A stretch of DNA of 64,000 bases, taken from assembly GCA_023105745.1 (NCBI GenBank), contig JALGQZ010000019.1:1922001-1986000 (forward strand), given 5' to 3'. This DNA is from Austropuccinia psidii (taxonomy: Eukaryota; Basidiomycota; Pucciniomycetes; Pucciniales; Sphaerophragmiaceae). The position numbers and the translations under genes were made by a program. This document shows, in pieces, positions 25,582 through 36,235 of the stretch. The first letter of the stretch is position 1, and every line of letters starts with the position of its first letter. The notes beneath the pieces were generated by a model. The model made no database searches and was not told the DNA's origin. It worked only from the letters and a program-made list of their open reading frames with translations.

Positions 25582-26541
25582 TGCTGCAGGAATTGGGAGT
25601 ACGGTTGGTTTGTGTATAAATATCTATGGTTGATGTGAAAGTGTTTAGGAGTGTTATTAATTGGAAATAAAATTCAGTGATTATTTATGAAGGGGGAGAT
25701 GATTTGAGCCAGCTGAGGATTTTATCCCATTTGTAATGGAGGATGAGCTGCAGTGGATAAAGCTTAACATGTCTCATCTGGATGGCAGAATTGGTTAGGC
25801 GTTTAATTGGGTAAAATGCCATGCTGCTCAATGCTCATACATATTCTAGTTTATTTACACATTGTGATAGTGCGGGTTTGACCATTGAGGGGGTTCCATT
25901 AGTGAAGTGTTACCATTGAATTGAGGGGATTAACATTTAATCCATGTACGCTGGCACGCCATCGTACATGGTTTAAACCTTAATACAGACATAACTATAT
26001 AACTCTATTACATAAGGGGTTGGAGTGCAGCTAAAGTCTTGGTATTTGGTTTGAGTGCGGCGGGCTTTGAATCAGTTGAAATGTGATTTGGATTGTCTTG
26101 CCTTTCGTGAAAAGGTGATGTCTCTTTTGTGGGTAAATCCTTCATGAATATACCCCTTTACAGATGTACAATGTTGTGGAATTTCAATGCATATATTGGC
26201 AGTTTGGATAATTCACGAAATGTGACAATGGGGAGGCCAAAATGTTACCAAATATGATTACTTATGGATGATGGGTCCCCTTTGAGATCAAGGAAATATT
26301 ACATTATATGGTGGTAGGCCGTGCCAGGTGGTTTCCGATAAAAGTGGAGGAGCTCAATAGGAGGCAGGGAGGATTCTCCTAAAAAGAGTCTTATTGGACT
26401 TTCACGCAACACTTAGTTCCAACTATTCATAGAATTTCTCTATTCTAAATTTGAAAAGATTTCATCTCGTATCACTCTATTTTATCATAATACTGAGGTG
26501 TTTTATCTAGTTAAAAATATTAGTGTACTTTTTCGGCCCTT
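25582..26541. promoter_or_regulatory. Divergent intergenic region with a 30-bp imperfect palindrome (copy 1)
   Basis: The 960 bp between the transposase and the plus-strand gene must carry both promoters. At 25942-25971 CCATGTACG and CGTACATGG flank a TGGC-AC-GCCA core, giving an imperfect 30-bp palindrome, which is retained in copy 2 at 57846-57875. This could be an operator for an element-encoded protein or a structural DNA site; the sequence does not decide which. Confidence 0.5.
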
Positions 26542-28604
26542 ATGTCATCTTTCAAGTCACATAAATCCCGTTCAGGTTCTGTTCATGACTCAAATAGTGA
26601 ATCTAGCATAGAATATGTTCAAACACAGTCACCATTGAGTCCCAACATTCCTCTCACAACCCCTATCGCATCCTCAATGAATGTATCAGGTCTTAACATT
26701 GATGTGGGCAATCCAAAGGCTCCAACTTCAAGCACTTGGTCGATCCCAAATATTTCCGTCACTCCAATTCCCCCGAATCCCACTAATACACAAATTCATG
26801 TGTCTCAGGGGCCAGAAGGCACACCTCAAATCTCCTCACACGCTAATCCCCAATCAAAATTTCCACGTGAGTTCCTCCTTAATCCCGGTCGGAATCCAGT
26901 CGCATCCCAGGATCCCTTTGGCCAAAGTAAACAGCCAACCCTCAATATTCCATCAGGATCTCAGGTTCATGTGGGTGATGAAAGGCGCGTGGATGGGGGG
27001 CGACGAAAAAGACCTTTGGAAAATGCATCTTGGAGCGGTCTGTCGGAGGGAAATCCAGTATTGACGCTTCATCAAAGGAAGTCATTTGAATTTTGGAGTA
27101 GAAACTTATTCACAATTTGATATGTTTGTTTCATGGGTTAGATATGGCACCTAAAGGCAAGTCAGTCCGATCTCAGGAGCCAATTGAAGATCGTGAGGAT
27201 GACCAGTCTTCATGAATGTTTTGATGTGTTAACTGATGATTTGCATGGCAGGGAATGAACTTTATGCGTCTTCACCTCTGGTCCATAAAGAGAAAGTCAC
27301 TGGACGTCATCATCCATATGCCTCTAAACCAAGAACGGGTCATGCCAGTACATCAAGAGAAAGAATTGTGGATGATGAGGATGAGAACATGTCTCCGACT
27401 CAAAGTGAAAGAAATGATGAACCAAGGAGGGACAATTTCACAGCGCATGAGCAAGGCACTCAATCAAATAGTGAGTTCACCCATCCTCAGCTGGGCCTTG
27501 CCCAGAGTATGCTTGAACAATCAGAGGTCAGACAGCAAAGGAACCAGGCCCGCAAAGCTCACAATGTGGCGAAACGTGCAAGCCAGAAGGAGCAACAAAA
27601 ATGGCTGAAGGCAGAACTTCCAGAGAATGTCCATGGAATGAGATCAGCAGTACACGCACATTGCCTGTTCCTACTCAAAGTTAGGGATAAGGATTTTTCC
27701 TCACTACCAGCACCACCCAGCACAGAAGAGCGTGAAATTGCAATTCAAGTGGCTGGTCATCTCGGTTATGTCCCCGAGGATGTTTTCAATGAGCCATCAA
27801 CACAGGTTCAGTCTCAGGGTTTCCAAAGCTACTGCGAAAATGAGCTCCACAAGCTAGGACTAAAGCGATTCACTTGGGACTGGGAGAGCTCATGGCAACA
27901 TCCGTTCAATGAGCTGATGTCTATGGTGTTTTACCGTACATTCCGTCTCGCACTTGTCAGCACTGAGTATCATCACTACTGTTGGAACAAGGATCATAAC
28001 AACTATGGGGTCTTGGCGGCTTTAATGAAGCAATATTTCACTTATTTGAAAAGAGAATGGAAGTCTATTCAAAAGGATGCGGAGTATTTGGTAAAAAAGA
28101 AAGAGAATCAAAAGCTCGCAAAGACTCGTCAAAGAGTTAGTTACTGTATCTCTTCTTCATTGTGGACCAAGTCTGATGATGATCTACTTGATTATGTGCA
28201 GACCTGTGAGCGCCGTCGTGAATGGTGTGATACGGCTAAATTTCCCATTCTAGCATCACAATTCAATGACCCTCGAGTATGCTCAGATACTGAGGAGGTA
28301 CTGGAAAATGGCCGTCAAGTTTACCGCAAAGTGGGATTGCGCTGGCGCTCCCAGTTATTTAATGATTTGGTATTGAAAATGGATAGAGACATAGAGTTTT
28401 GTAATCGGATTAAAAAAAAAGGGTAAAAAAACTATTGATAGGTTGCCAGAATTACGATCGACAGATGATGGTGATATTCCGGAAGGCCTATCATTTCAGG
28501 TATTTGATCAAGATTGGCTCAAAGGCTGTAGTAAGATGCAGACTAGCGCCCTCAAGATACTTGACATGCCAGTTATTAGGCCTAATGGTGATGCTCTGCA
28601 ATAA
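26542..28604 (+). pseudogene. Unknown transposon protein (possible TnpA-like partner), copy 1, inactivated
   Basis: Homologous to the 645-codon gene at 58446-60507. Exons would be 26542-27076, 27142-27192 and 27252-28604. Two lesions are visible. The donor of intron 1 reads GGAAGT instead of GTAAGT, so the first exon runs into the intron and stops at 27118-27120. A run of nine A (eight in copy 2) near 28412 shifts the frame, and translation ends at about 28426. The N-terminal part is Ser/Pro/Thr-rich and low in structure. The central part (from about residue 290) is charged and probably helical, with a Trp-rich segment (FTWDWESSWQHPFNELM). I recognise no domain. In CACTA elements a second protein often binds subterminal repeats; that role is only a guess here. 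Confidence 0.75.
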
Positions 28605-28911
28605 CTTAGTAATTTGTCACGGGATAGCACTGTGACAAATTAAAATTTTGTGAATTATTTGTGCAGGTGTAATAAAATCGGATTATTATCTCTTAAGGAT
28701 GCAACAACTTGCTAAATATGTTAGAATATAGACAATATCAATTGAAATGTATCACCGTCTCCCTTAGAAAGAATACTCTATTGCTCATTTTCATTGAGGA
28801 AATATTGAAGAAGTTCGATCCAGCTCATGGTGTTCATAATTGTGGACCTGTGCCAGGGTCAACAGGAGTTATCAACTTTGTCAAACACAAATTATATAAT
28901 ATCAGTAAGGC

Positions 28912-31345
28912 TCACGCAGTTAATGATTTTTTCTTTTCTTGGACCTATTGGTGATTGGAAGATGGCATTCCCATAAGGAAGGATTTCAGAATAGTAATAC
29001 AATCAAGGTGAAAGATGAGCTTGAAAGGTACCTTCCACATGTTGACCTCAACTGAATGAGGAGTGATATAGTGGATGACCTGTACAGGTCGCTGTTGGCC
29101 AATACAATGTAGACGATCAACAGCCTGAGCCTCAATGGCTGGGTTCCAATTGGGCTCCTGGAAATGTGGATGTCAGGGTCCGAAAATCAGGGGAGAATTT
29201 TGGGGGGCCCCTCACCATTAAATAGACTATATTAGCACAAGTTATATTCAGGCCAGTTCCAGCCGCGGAAATGGATGCAATGAGTACTTCACATTCAGGA
29301 TTATTGAAGAAATTATCAAGTGCCTTGTCCTGCGCTCGTGATGTAATTGTTCCATCAATTCGTGCTGAAAGGATAGAGTGATGGGCCAGAGCAATACCAA
29401 TTCTACAATATAAAAAAGTCAGATGGAGTCAATTGGTAATGGATTCATATTAGAATTAACACACAAATCTAGAAATTGGGTCCATTGGGGATAAACCACC
29501 GATTTGTTTGGACCACACCTTGTTTGTTTGTTCTTCATTAAGCTTTGTAGGAGGTGTGCAATTTTACTACTCATCATGCATGTTTCCACATCCACAATAG
29601 TTCGTGTGAGTGTTGGGGGGTTATCCTGAGTGCTCCTGCCCTCGGGGTCTTCCTACTCCGCCTCCGCAATTGTGTTAAGCATGATGTGATGGTTACAACA
29701 TATTCGCAGCTGATTAATATTTCTGGAAAACTCTCCTGGTCCTTTGCTTTTTGATGATAGGAATTCTTCATATAAGGTGGAATATTCTTGCTGCATGGTT
29801 GGGTTGAGTGGGAGCAGCTCATAATGATGGCTAATAGTGGGGAGGGATTCGAGATGTGTGGTTTTGGTTCGGCGCAAACTTAAATGCCGCAATGCCAAAT
29901 GCAAAATATCATTGCAACCTTTGGAAAGACTACTCAGGATGAATGGTGACCAGTTATCTTGATCGGCGCTCTGGGGTTGAGTGATGAATGATATTATGCC
30001 CAAAAGGTCATAAATGGTGTTGTGAATAGGTGTGCCCGTTAAGCATATTCGACGGGATGAAAGGAGGCTATTAATGGCGCGGTGCGTGGCAGTGTATTGA
30101 GAGAGAATATAGCTATAAGATGGGGCAAGGGTTACTGGATATAAAAGGTAATTTGAATCATTTAAGCTCAGCCACTCACTGTGCTTCATCCAAAATTATA
30201 CGATGCCAATTGATTTGAAAAATGAATGATGTAGAGGTATTGGTTTGCTTAAATTCTTGGGTGATAGTATTGTAAGAAGTGATTATGATATCATATTTTA
30301 AAATGTCGGCCTCGGATAATGAGTAACGAGTGGGACCATGGTAGATTTTGGCATGCAGTGCTCCAGCCTGAGCATGCTTGGATATTTCCAATTGCCAGTT
30401 GTTAATTAAGCAAGGGGGGCAGATGATCATGGTGGGTGTGGAGTGATGGGGGTTTGCAATCATCCGCTCCTTGGAGGTACCAATTAGAGCAATGGCCTGA
30501 ATGGTTTTACCTAATCCCATATCATCCGCGAGCAGTACTCCATGAGGGGTATTGGTCGAAAGGGATTCAAATGAGCTAACGAACTTGTTTGTAATGATGT
30601 GCCTGGCATTAAAAGGGGATCCTGGGGGTGAGGTGGCCCAAAGGTTACAGGCTGATTGGCCATTGGGGATTTCTCGATCCCAGAGAAAAGCTAGTCCGGT
30701 CTTTTGATGAGGGAGGAGGGGGGTTTGGATAATGGCATGGGGCAGGGTCATCATGGGGAGGTCTGATCCACTGGGTAATTGTATCAGTTTTTGCTTGGAA
30801 ATCAATGATGAAACAGCAGGATATGAAGCTGGTGTCGAGTTTGAAGCGGGAAATGTCGGAGTAAAGAGTTGACATTGACTATGAGTATTACAGTCATATT
30901 CTTTGGGCATTTTAAGCTTGAAATCTTGTGTTTGAAAGCTTTCCATTATGAATAAAATGTTTGGATACCTTGTGAAGAACATCAATGCTAGATTGGGTTT
31001 CTGAGATGAGGAGGGATCATTTGCATCAGTCATAAATACTCCCTCAACAAATAAGATTTGATTAGGATTGGATTGGCAATTTTCAATCCATGCCCCACCA
31101 GGACCACAGTGCATGAAAGATTTTGGTGCCCCAAGGAATGGTATCAACTTTTTGGAAAGGGGTCCAGGGAGAGAGCCAATAGCATGCTGGTGATTGGGGA
31201 GATAAACGAATATGTTGTGTTGATTGTGCCATATGATAATCCAAGAAGCTAAGTGGGAATTCTCAGGCTTTAAGGTTATATCACTATTTATTTGAATACA
31301 AATATTAATCATCCCAATGCAAAGTGGTTGTAAAGGGGTTGACAT
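28912..31345 (-). pseudogene. SNF2-family DEAH helicase/ATPase, copy 1, with nonsense mutation
   Basis: Five exons by comparison with copy 2: 31345-30180, 30112-29465, 29402-29216, 29157-29032 and 28944-28912, with introns of 67, 62, 58 and 87 bp. Exon lengths equal those of copy 2. Helicase motifs are clear: ADDMGLGKT (K280), MIICPP, DEAH (the His codon is completed only by splicing), LTGTPIHN, RIDGT and AAGTGLN. A TAG stop at 29653-29655 replaces a Leu codon of copy 2 (after NTIAEAE) and removes the second RecA lobe. Motif VI reads HCIGQ instead of HRIGQ. Both look like single-base changes. The gene is therefore broken here. Its 3' end converges on the plus-strand gene 300 bp away. Confidence 0.9.
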
Positions 31346-31845
31346 GATGGCTATTTTAAATTATTCGGGGACAGTTGGGAATTATATGATCGGGAAGGGG
31401 CAGCCTAAGGGAATGAAGTCCAAAAAGCGCAGGTGGGGAACTTATATGAGAGGCAGCAATGGACTCAAAGGGGGATGGCCTGTGGTTATGTGCATGGTCT
31501 TGATGGGGGGGGCCTCTTGGGCTGATAATTTTCATATCCAATTTGGGGCATATATCAAGGCAAGGTGGCCAAAATGTGGGTGCACCGATATTTTGCTGGA
31601 TCTGCAGCAAGTTACGAAACCTTTGGTGGAACAAGGTTGACATTAGCATATCCGAAATTGGGTGGATTGTAGCAACTTATTGTGGAGGGGCATTTACAAG
31701 GCATGCGGCCATGTTTGCTGGTGTGACAGCGAACAAAGAACGTATCATCCCCAGGTTAATTTTTGCACAGGGACCTACTGGGCAATGTTGGCGGTTTCAA
31801 AGGGCAATCTCACTGTAGAGATGTTTGTGTGTGGGCGGGTAAGAT

Positions 31846-31871
31846 ATGTTCGGTGGCATGCCACCGAACAT
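31846..31871. repeat. Perfect 26-bp palindrome at the end of the shared module (copy 1)
   Basis: ATGTTCGGTGGCA is followed directly by its exact reverse complement. The same palindrome occurs at 63747-63772 in copy 2, and the two copies lose all similarity two to three bases beyond it. It could form a cruciform or serve as a binding or recombination site. Confidence 0.9.
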
Positions 31872-31873
31872 GA

Positions 31874-33190
31874 GTTTGATTGCGTGGAGCGCTTGAGAAC
31901 GTGCAGAAAATGACCTGGAGTAGGAGATCCCGACACAATCATAGGCCGGGATGATTCTAATGCGGATGAGGCTGAAGAAAATCCACACTGATTGACCTCA
32001 GGTTTCCATGTGTGAGCGGGTGAGCGTGTGCAGTGCAGCTGACCACCCGACCAAGAAAATAGCTGGTCGGAAGACTGGCAGTAAGATATGTCTTCCAGGC
32101 GTGTGAAAGTTGCCTGCGTATGACCCGTCGGGTGGTGCATATGAGAAAGTGTGTGGCTTCCCGCCAATGAGCACGTGCGGCCAGTCAAAGTTTGCCCCAA
32201 TATCACCCACTTACATTAACTTGGATTACACGCGCATCTGTTCTGCAGTTTGGCAGAGCTGTCCAACAAGGTGCATCAAAGGGATGCAGTTGAGATATAT
32301 GACTTGATGGCTTGACGTGATTGCATGTTAAATAGTTGAACAGCTTTTGCTCTGCCCCGCAGCATACATTTACAAAGGTGTACTGCGTACTACAGTGTCG
32401 GCTGTACAGATTAGGAAGGTGTAATACTACTTCAGCCTGCATGCATATAGCCAATGGGTATCTGCCTTCGGATTGTTTCCATATACGTAGCTCATGTGCC
32501 ACATGCTCAGCATTGTGTTTCACCCGCTTTGCACACGCAAACTGAGCATGTCATGGTCAGCTTGGACCGTGTGGAAGTGCTCAGTCAAGCCATGGTCCGG
32601 ACCATTTTTGCAATAGTTCATTGGAAGCCTCAGTTTGGAGCACTTCACCAAAGCGTGTGAACTGCTGCACCTGGCTAAAATGTCATCCGATGCTGTGCCA
32701 AATGCTCAGATTGTGTGCTTACAAAAATGACCTAGCAATTGCTCAGCATGGTGCATTTGATATTGTTATATCAATAGTTCATTAACTGTGCAATTAAAAT
32801 GTTCAGCCACTGAGCATTTCAATTATCACCCAAAAGCAAACCTGAGCAATGGGTTGAGGCAAGATTACGCTGTATTCACTTGTGATACAGCCGCCCGACC
32901 CTTTGTTCAAACACTATCACCCAGCCATAAGGCCGGTATGCTCGCCGCGGTCACCTGTGACCAAATGCACCACATGCATTTCTGCATGGGGCACATGTGC
33001 ATTGCACCCACCATGCAGATTCAACGAGGGCCTCACAACCACCCTCCTGGGTGATCGGGTGGCTATTTAAGGAAACAAAGGGGATTCGACGGAGCTTGAC
33101 AATTCAATCAATAGCAATACTCAGCCAGAACCCCATTGTTCTTCTGCCTCACGCCAAAATTGAAGCTCAGTTGCAGCATTCGCTGCGACT
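31874..33190. other. GC-rich stretch without a supported gene
   Basis: Distinctly less AT-rich than the window's intergenic DNA. Many overlapping short frames on both strands reflect composition. A TATA-like CTATTTAAGG near 33062 and a downstream transcript-leader-like stretch lead into the tandem repeats and the gene at 33883, so the right part may be its promoter region. The rest holds nothing I recognise. Confidence 0.5.
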
Positions 33191-33515
33191 GAGTTTCAAT
33201 TTTGCCCACACGCCTTGAAGCTGAGCCTTTGTCGGGTACTGCAACTGCTGCGACCGAGCTTCAATTTTGCCCACACGCTCTGAAGCTGAGCTTTTTTTGG
33301 GTGCTGCCACTGCTGCGACTGAGCTTCAATTTTGCCCACATGCCATGAAGCTGAGCCTTTGTCGGGTGCTGCAACTGCTGCGACTGAGTATCAATTTTGC
33401 CCACATGCCTTGAAGCTGAGCCTTTGTCGGGTGCTGCAACTGCTGCAACTGAGTATCAATTTTGCCCACATGCCTTGAAGCTGAGCCTTTGTCGGGTGCT
33501 GCGACTGCTGCGATC
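33191..33515 (+). repeat. 65-bp tandem repeat, five units
   Basis: Units start at 33191, 33256, 33321, 33386 and 33451, each exactly 65 bp, with GAG[CTA]TTCAATTTTGCCCAC near the start and GCTGAGC...GGGTGCTGC in the middle. They lie 370-690 bp upstream of the Zn2Cys6-like gene and could be a promoter or leader repeat. Part-open minus-strand frames across the array (33326-33603) merely reflect 65-bp periodicity. Confidence 0.9.
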
Positions 33516-33882
33516 GTCTCAGCTTCCCCATCTCCTTCTTGTGCGTATTCCCCCTCGTCTTCCTGCCTTTCCAGTCTTTTCTTTCGCACTCAACTAACCC
33601 CACTCCCCTTCCTTCTCGCTTTTTGTTTTTCCTGCTGATAATTTCAGAACCCCACTTCTATCTACTTTGTACGTTTTCTCCAATTGAACTTTTGTCAACA
33701 TTATGATCCGATATTAATCATTTTCTTTCTTCAGGACTCTCTTCTAGACTTTTAAAAACCTCCTACTAAAGCTTTTTTAATTTGAATTCCGTTTTAAAAT
33801 TATAAATCATCGTATGTCCTCCTTTTCTTTCTTGATTGCTTACTTTCTATTCAGTTACTAACCTGTTTTGTTTTGTTTTTAG

Positions 33883-35244
33883 ATGTTGTGCACGTTATGC
33901 ACCAAGCGGGGTATCGCCTGCATTCGTTCCTCGACGACGACCGACGCTTGTGATGCTTGCCGACAAGCACACAAGAAATGTTCGTTTGTCGTCCGCCCCT
34001 TCCGACCACGACGCCAGAGGAGTTCTCGCCCAAGACCCCCTTGCGAGGACTCCTTTGTGGTCGATGATGATGAAGCGATATCCGAGCGCGAATGGACACC
34101 GGGACCTCAAGCAGGCCGACGGGAACGATTCCGGACGATTAGCCCAGTCCCCTCAAGCATCGATTTGTCCACCCCCCCTCCAATGGTCACTTCACTCCTC
34201 GACCTGAGCGAAGTGATTATCCGGCCGATGAAGGATGGCGATGGCGCGAGGACATTCGAGCTTGGGCCGATCATCACCATGTCTTGTCACCGATGGGATT
34301 CAAACGCCAAAGTAAGTTTTCTTTCTCCTCCTTATCTCATTTATCTTCACGCAATAATACTGACTTTTTTCCATTACTCATAGAACAAAACACCCCGAAT
34401 CCCCCCCAACAAGACTCTCCCATTCCTAGTTTGCCTCGCGAGCAAACTAGGCGGCAACCCACTCCAGGCCCGAGTGGCACCCAATGGTCGGAGGACTTAT
34501 TCCGCGGTAAGCAGCCAACTTTCTCTTTTCTCATTTGCACTTTCGCATCAAGCTAACTGACTCTTCCTTCTTTTGTAGAAGCCTCCCAACACGAAGAGCC
34601 ACCCATTCCTGGCCCGAGTCATTTCTCTGAGCCACCCGAGGACGTTCCGACTTGTGAGCCAGAACCTGAGGTGGCTCCGATGCAATCCACGGAGGAACCT
34701 TTTGGTAAGTCACAAATTCTCGTTCTTTACTCCTATTCACTTTTCCTCATATTTTCTTCCACCCTCTCCAGCTCGTCCTGCCACTCCCCGCTCGATTATC
34801 ATCATCGACGATACGCCAGTCGGATCCCCCCCTCCCCCTCCCCCTTCTTCTTCACCGACTCCGCCACTTTCCCCTCCTGTTCCCCCTCCCTCCACTCCTA
34901 CCCTGGTTCCTTCCCCAAATATCCCTCCCATTGCCGCCGAGAACCCAACCGCCTTCTCCCCCCCGGAGCCTAGCTCCTCTCATTCCTACGATGACGCTCG
35001 CCAGGAATTCACCAATGTGCGCCCGATCCTAATGATTCCTCGAGCCATCATCCACAAATCGATCAACCAAATCTTGTTGGAGCATCGTTGGTTGCTCCAC
35101 ATGATTCCTTTCGTGGATGCAACTCATCGAAATGAGATGCACCGGGAATTCCAGGAGGAACTAAACTCCCTCCTTGGCGAGGCGATGGAGGCTTATCCAA
35201 AGGAGGACATCACCGGGATAGTCTCAAAATTCTTAGAAAAATAA
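33883..35244 (+). pseudogene. Zn2Cys6-like repeated rust protein with a 1-nt frame disruption
   Basis: The product starts with six cysteines spaced C3-X2-C6-X6-C13-X9-C23-X2-C26-X6-C33, matching the fungal Zn2Cys6 DNA-binding consensus, followed by a basic stretch (RPFRPRRQRSSRPR). Exons are 33883-34311, 34384-34506, 34579-34704 and 34772-35244, with introns of 72, 72 and 67 bp having GT-AG borders. A branch-like TTACTAAC and acceptor sit just before the ATG, suggesting a further 5' exon. The later exons encode Pro-rich linkers and a conserved-looking C-terminus (MIPRAIIHKSINQILLEHR) that I associate with a highly repeated rust family. Exons 2-4 are in frame with one another but not with the Cys-rich start; the frames separate at the C-run near 34168-34175, as if one base is missing. 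Function unknown; a transposon cargo gene is possible. Confidence 0.65.
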
Positions 35245-35521
35245 AATGCAAAAAAAAACTCGTATTCTTTCCTCTTTTTACCTTTTGTAATACACTCCTT
35301 TAGATAAATTTTTGGTATTCAATGAAAGATATTTTCAATTTCTCTTATGTTCTTTGTTCACGTGAATTTATTATAATTCCTCAATGATTCATATTTACTA
35401 TCAAGGCATGGCTTTTCGAATATTCGTCAAATTTTGATGGCCATTGAATATTCAAAATCAAATTTCCCTACCCTTCAAATATTCAGAATCGAACTTCCCC
35501 ACCCTTCGAATATTAATTTCC

Positions 35522-35650
35522 GAATATTCGAAAATTTGAATTTTTTTTTCACATATTTGAAATGAATATTATCCGCAAATTCGAATTTTTTTTTCACATA
35601 TTTGAAATGAATATTATTCGAAAATTTGAATTTTTTTTTTGAATATTTGA
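35522..35650. repeat. Subterminal 45-bp tandem repeat in the hAT-like element
   Basis: About three units of roughly 45 bp, each with AATTTGAA or AATTCGAA, a T-run, CACATATTTGAAATG and AATATTATTCG. It is part of the TTCGAA-rich left subterminal zone; hAT transposases often bind such repeats. Confidence 0.65.
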
Positions 35651-36235
35651 AAATTGGCATGAATTACTTTAAAAAATAATTTATTGACATACAGAACTCT
35701 CCAATTATTAATGACTTTATCACATAATTCCTCTTCAAAATATCTACATTAATAATTGTTTAAAAAATTCTTAATTGGAAAGTCAGAAATCATTTGTATA
35801 ATAGAAATATTTTCCTGATTTATTATGCTTTTTAATCATTTATTATATTAATAATTTAAATATTAATATGAAGGCATTACTATTTCTAATAGTTTAATAC
35901 TTCTTAGTTAAATTTGAATTAATAATTAATTTTTAAAATATATGAATCTTTAATTTAGCTTTCTATCTCCCTTATATATACCTACCAGAAGATCTCTGTA
36001 ATCCCAATTTTTTTAACTGTAAGTTGAAAAATTTCAAATTGAGGAATTTTTGTTGGAAGTGTGTGCTAAAAATATTCTGAATAGAGAGAAAAATGCCTGA
36101 AATCTTTTGAATCTATGGTATAAAGGTATTCATTACCTTATGGAAGTTGAACTCAGAAGTTATTTTTTCTTAATGCTATTTGTCACAACTAGTCATATGA
36201 TACATTTCATTGATTTGGATTAAAAAGTATGAAAT

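Larger units (their letters stand above)
21708..31873. mobile_element. CACTA/EnSpm-like DNA transposon, copy 1 (shared module)
   Basis: About 10.17 kb that is repeated, in the same orientation and with only scattered differences, at 53611-63774. Both copies begin TCACCGGGG followed by a hairpin and subterminal repeats, and both carry a Tnp2 transposase (minus), an unknown spliced gene (plus) and a SNF2 helicase (minus). The left limit is fixed by the junction of copy 2 with an LTR. The shared part ends two bases after a 26-bp palindrome, but this is probably not the transposon terminus: no inverted copy of the left end lies there, and the following DNA stays GC-rich. The true right end was not found. 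Sequence composition differs sharply from the AT-rich left flank. Confidence 0.85.

Noticed and set aside
28709..28954. 81-codon plus-strand frame downstream of the unknown gene
   Set aside because: It is antisense to the last SNF2 exon and intron, whose gene model is phase-perfect; the equivalent frame in copy 2 starts elsewhere.
31846..31871. Palindrome as the true right terminus of the CACTA-like element
   Set aside because: Copy 2 is inserted in an LTR, and the LTR does not resume after the palindrome; copy 1 likewise does not return to its AT-rich flank; no inverted copy of CACCGGGG is present there.
32110..33218. Numerous 60-106-codon frames in the GC-rich block
   Set aside because: Overlapping on both strands, no shared domain, no splice consistency; expected from low stop density in GC-richer DNA.
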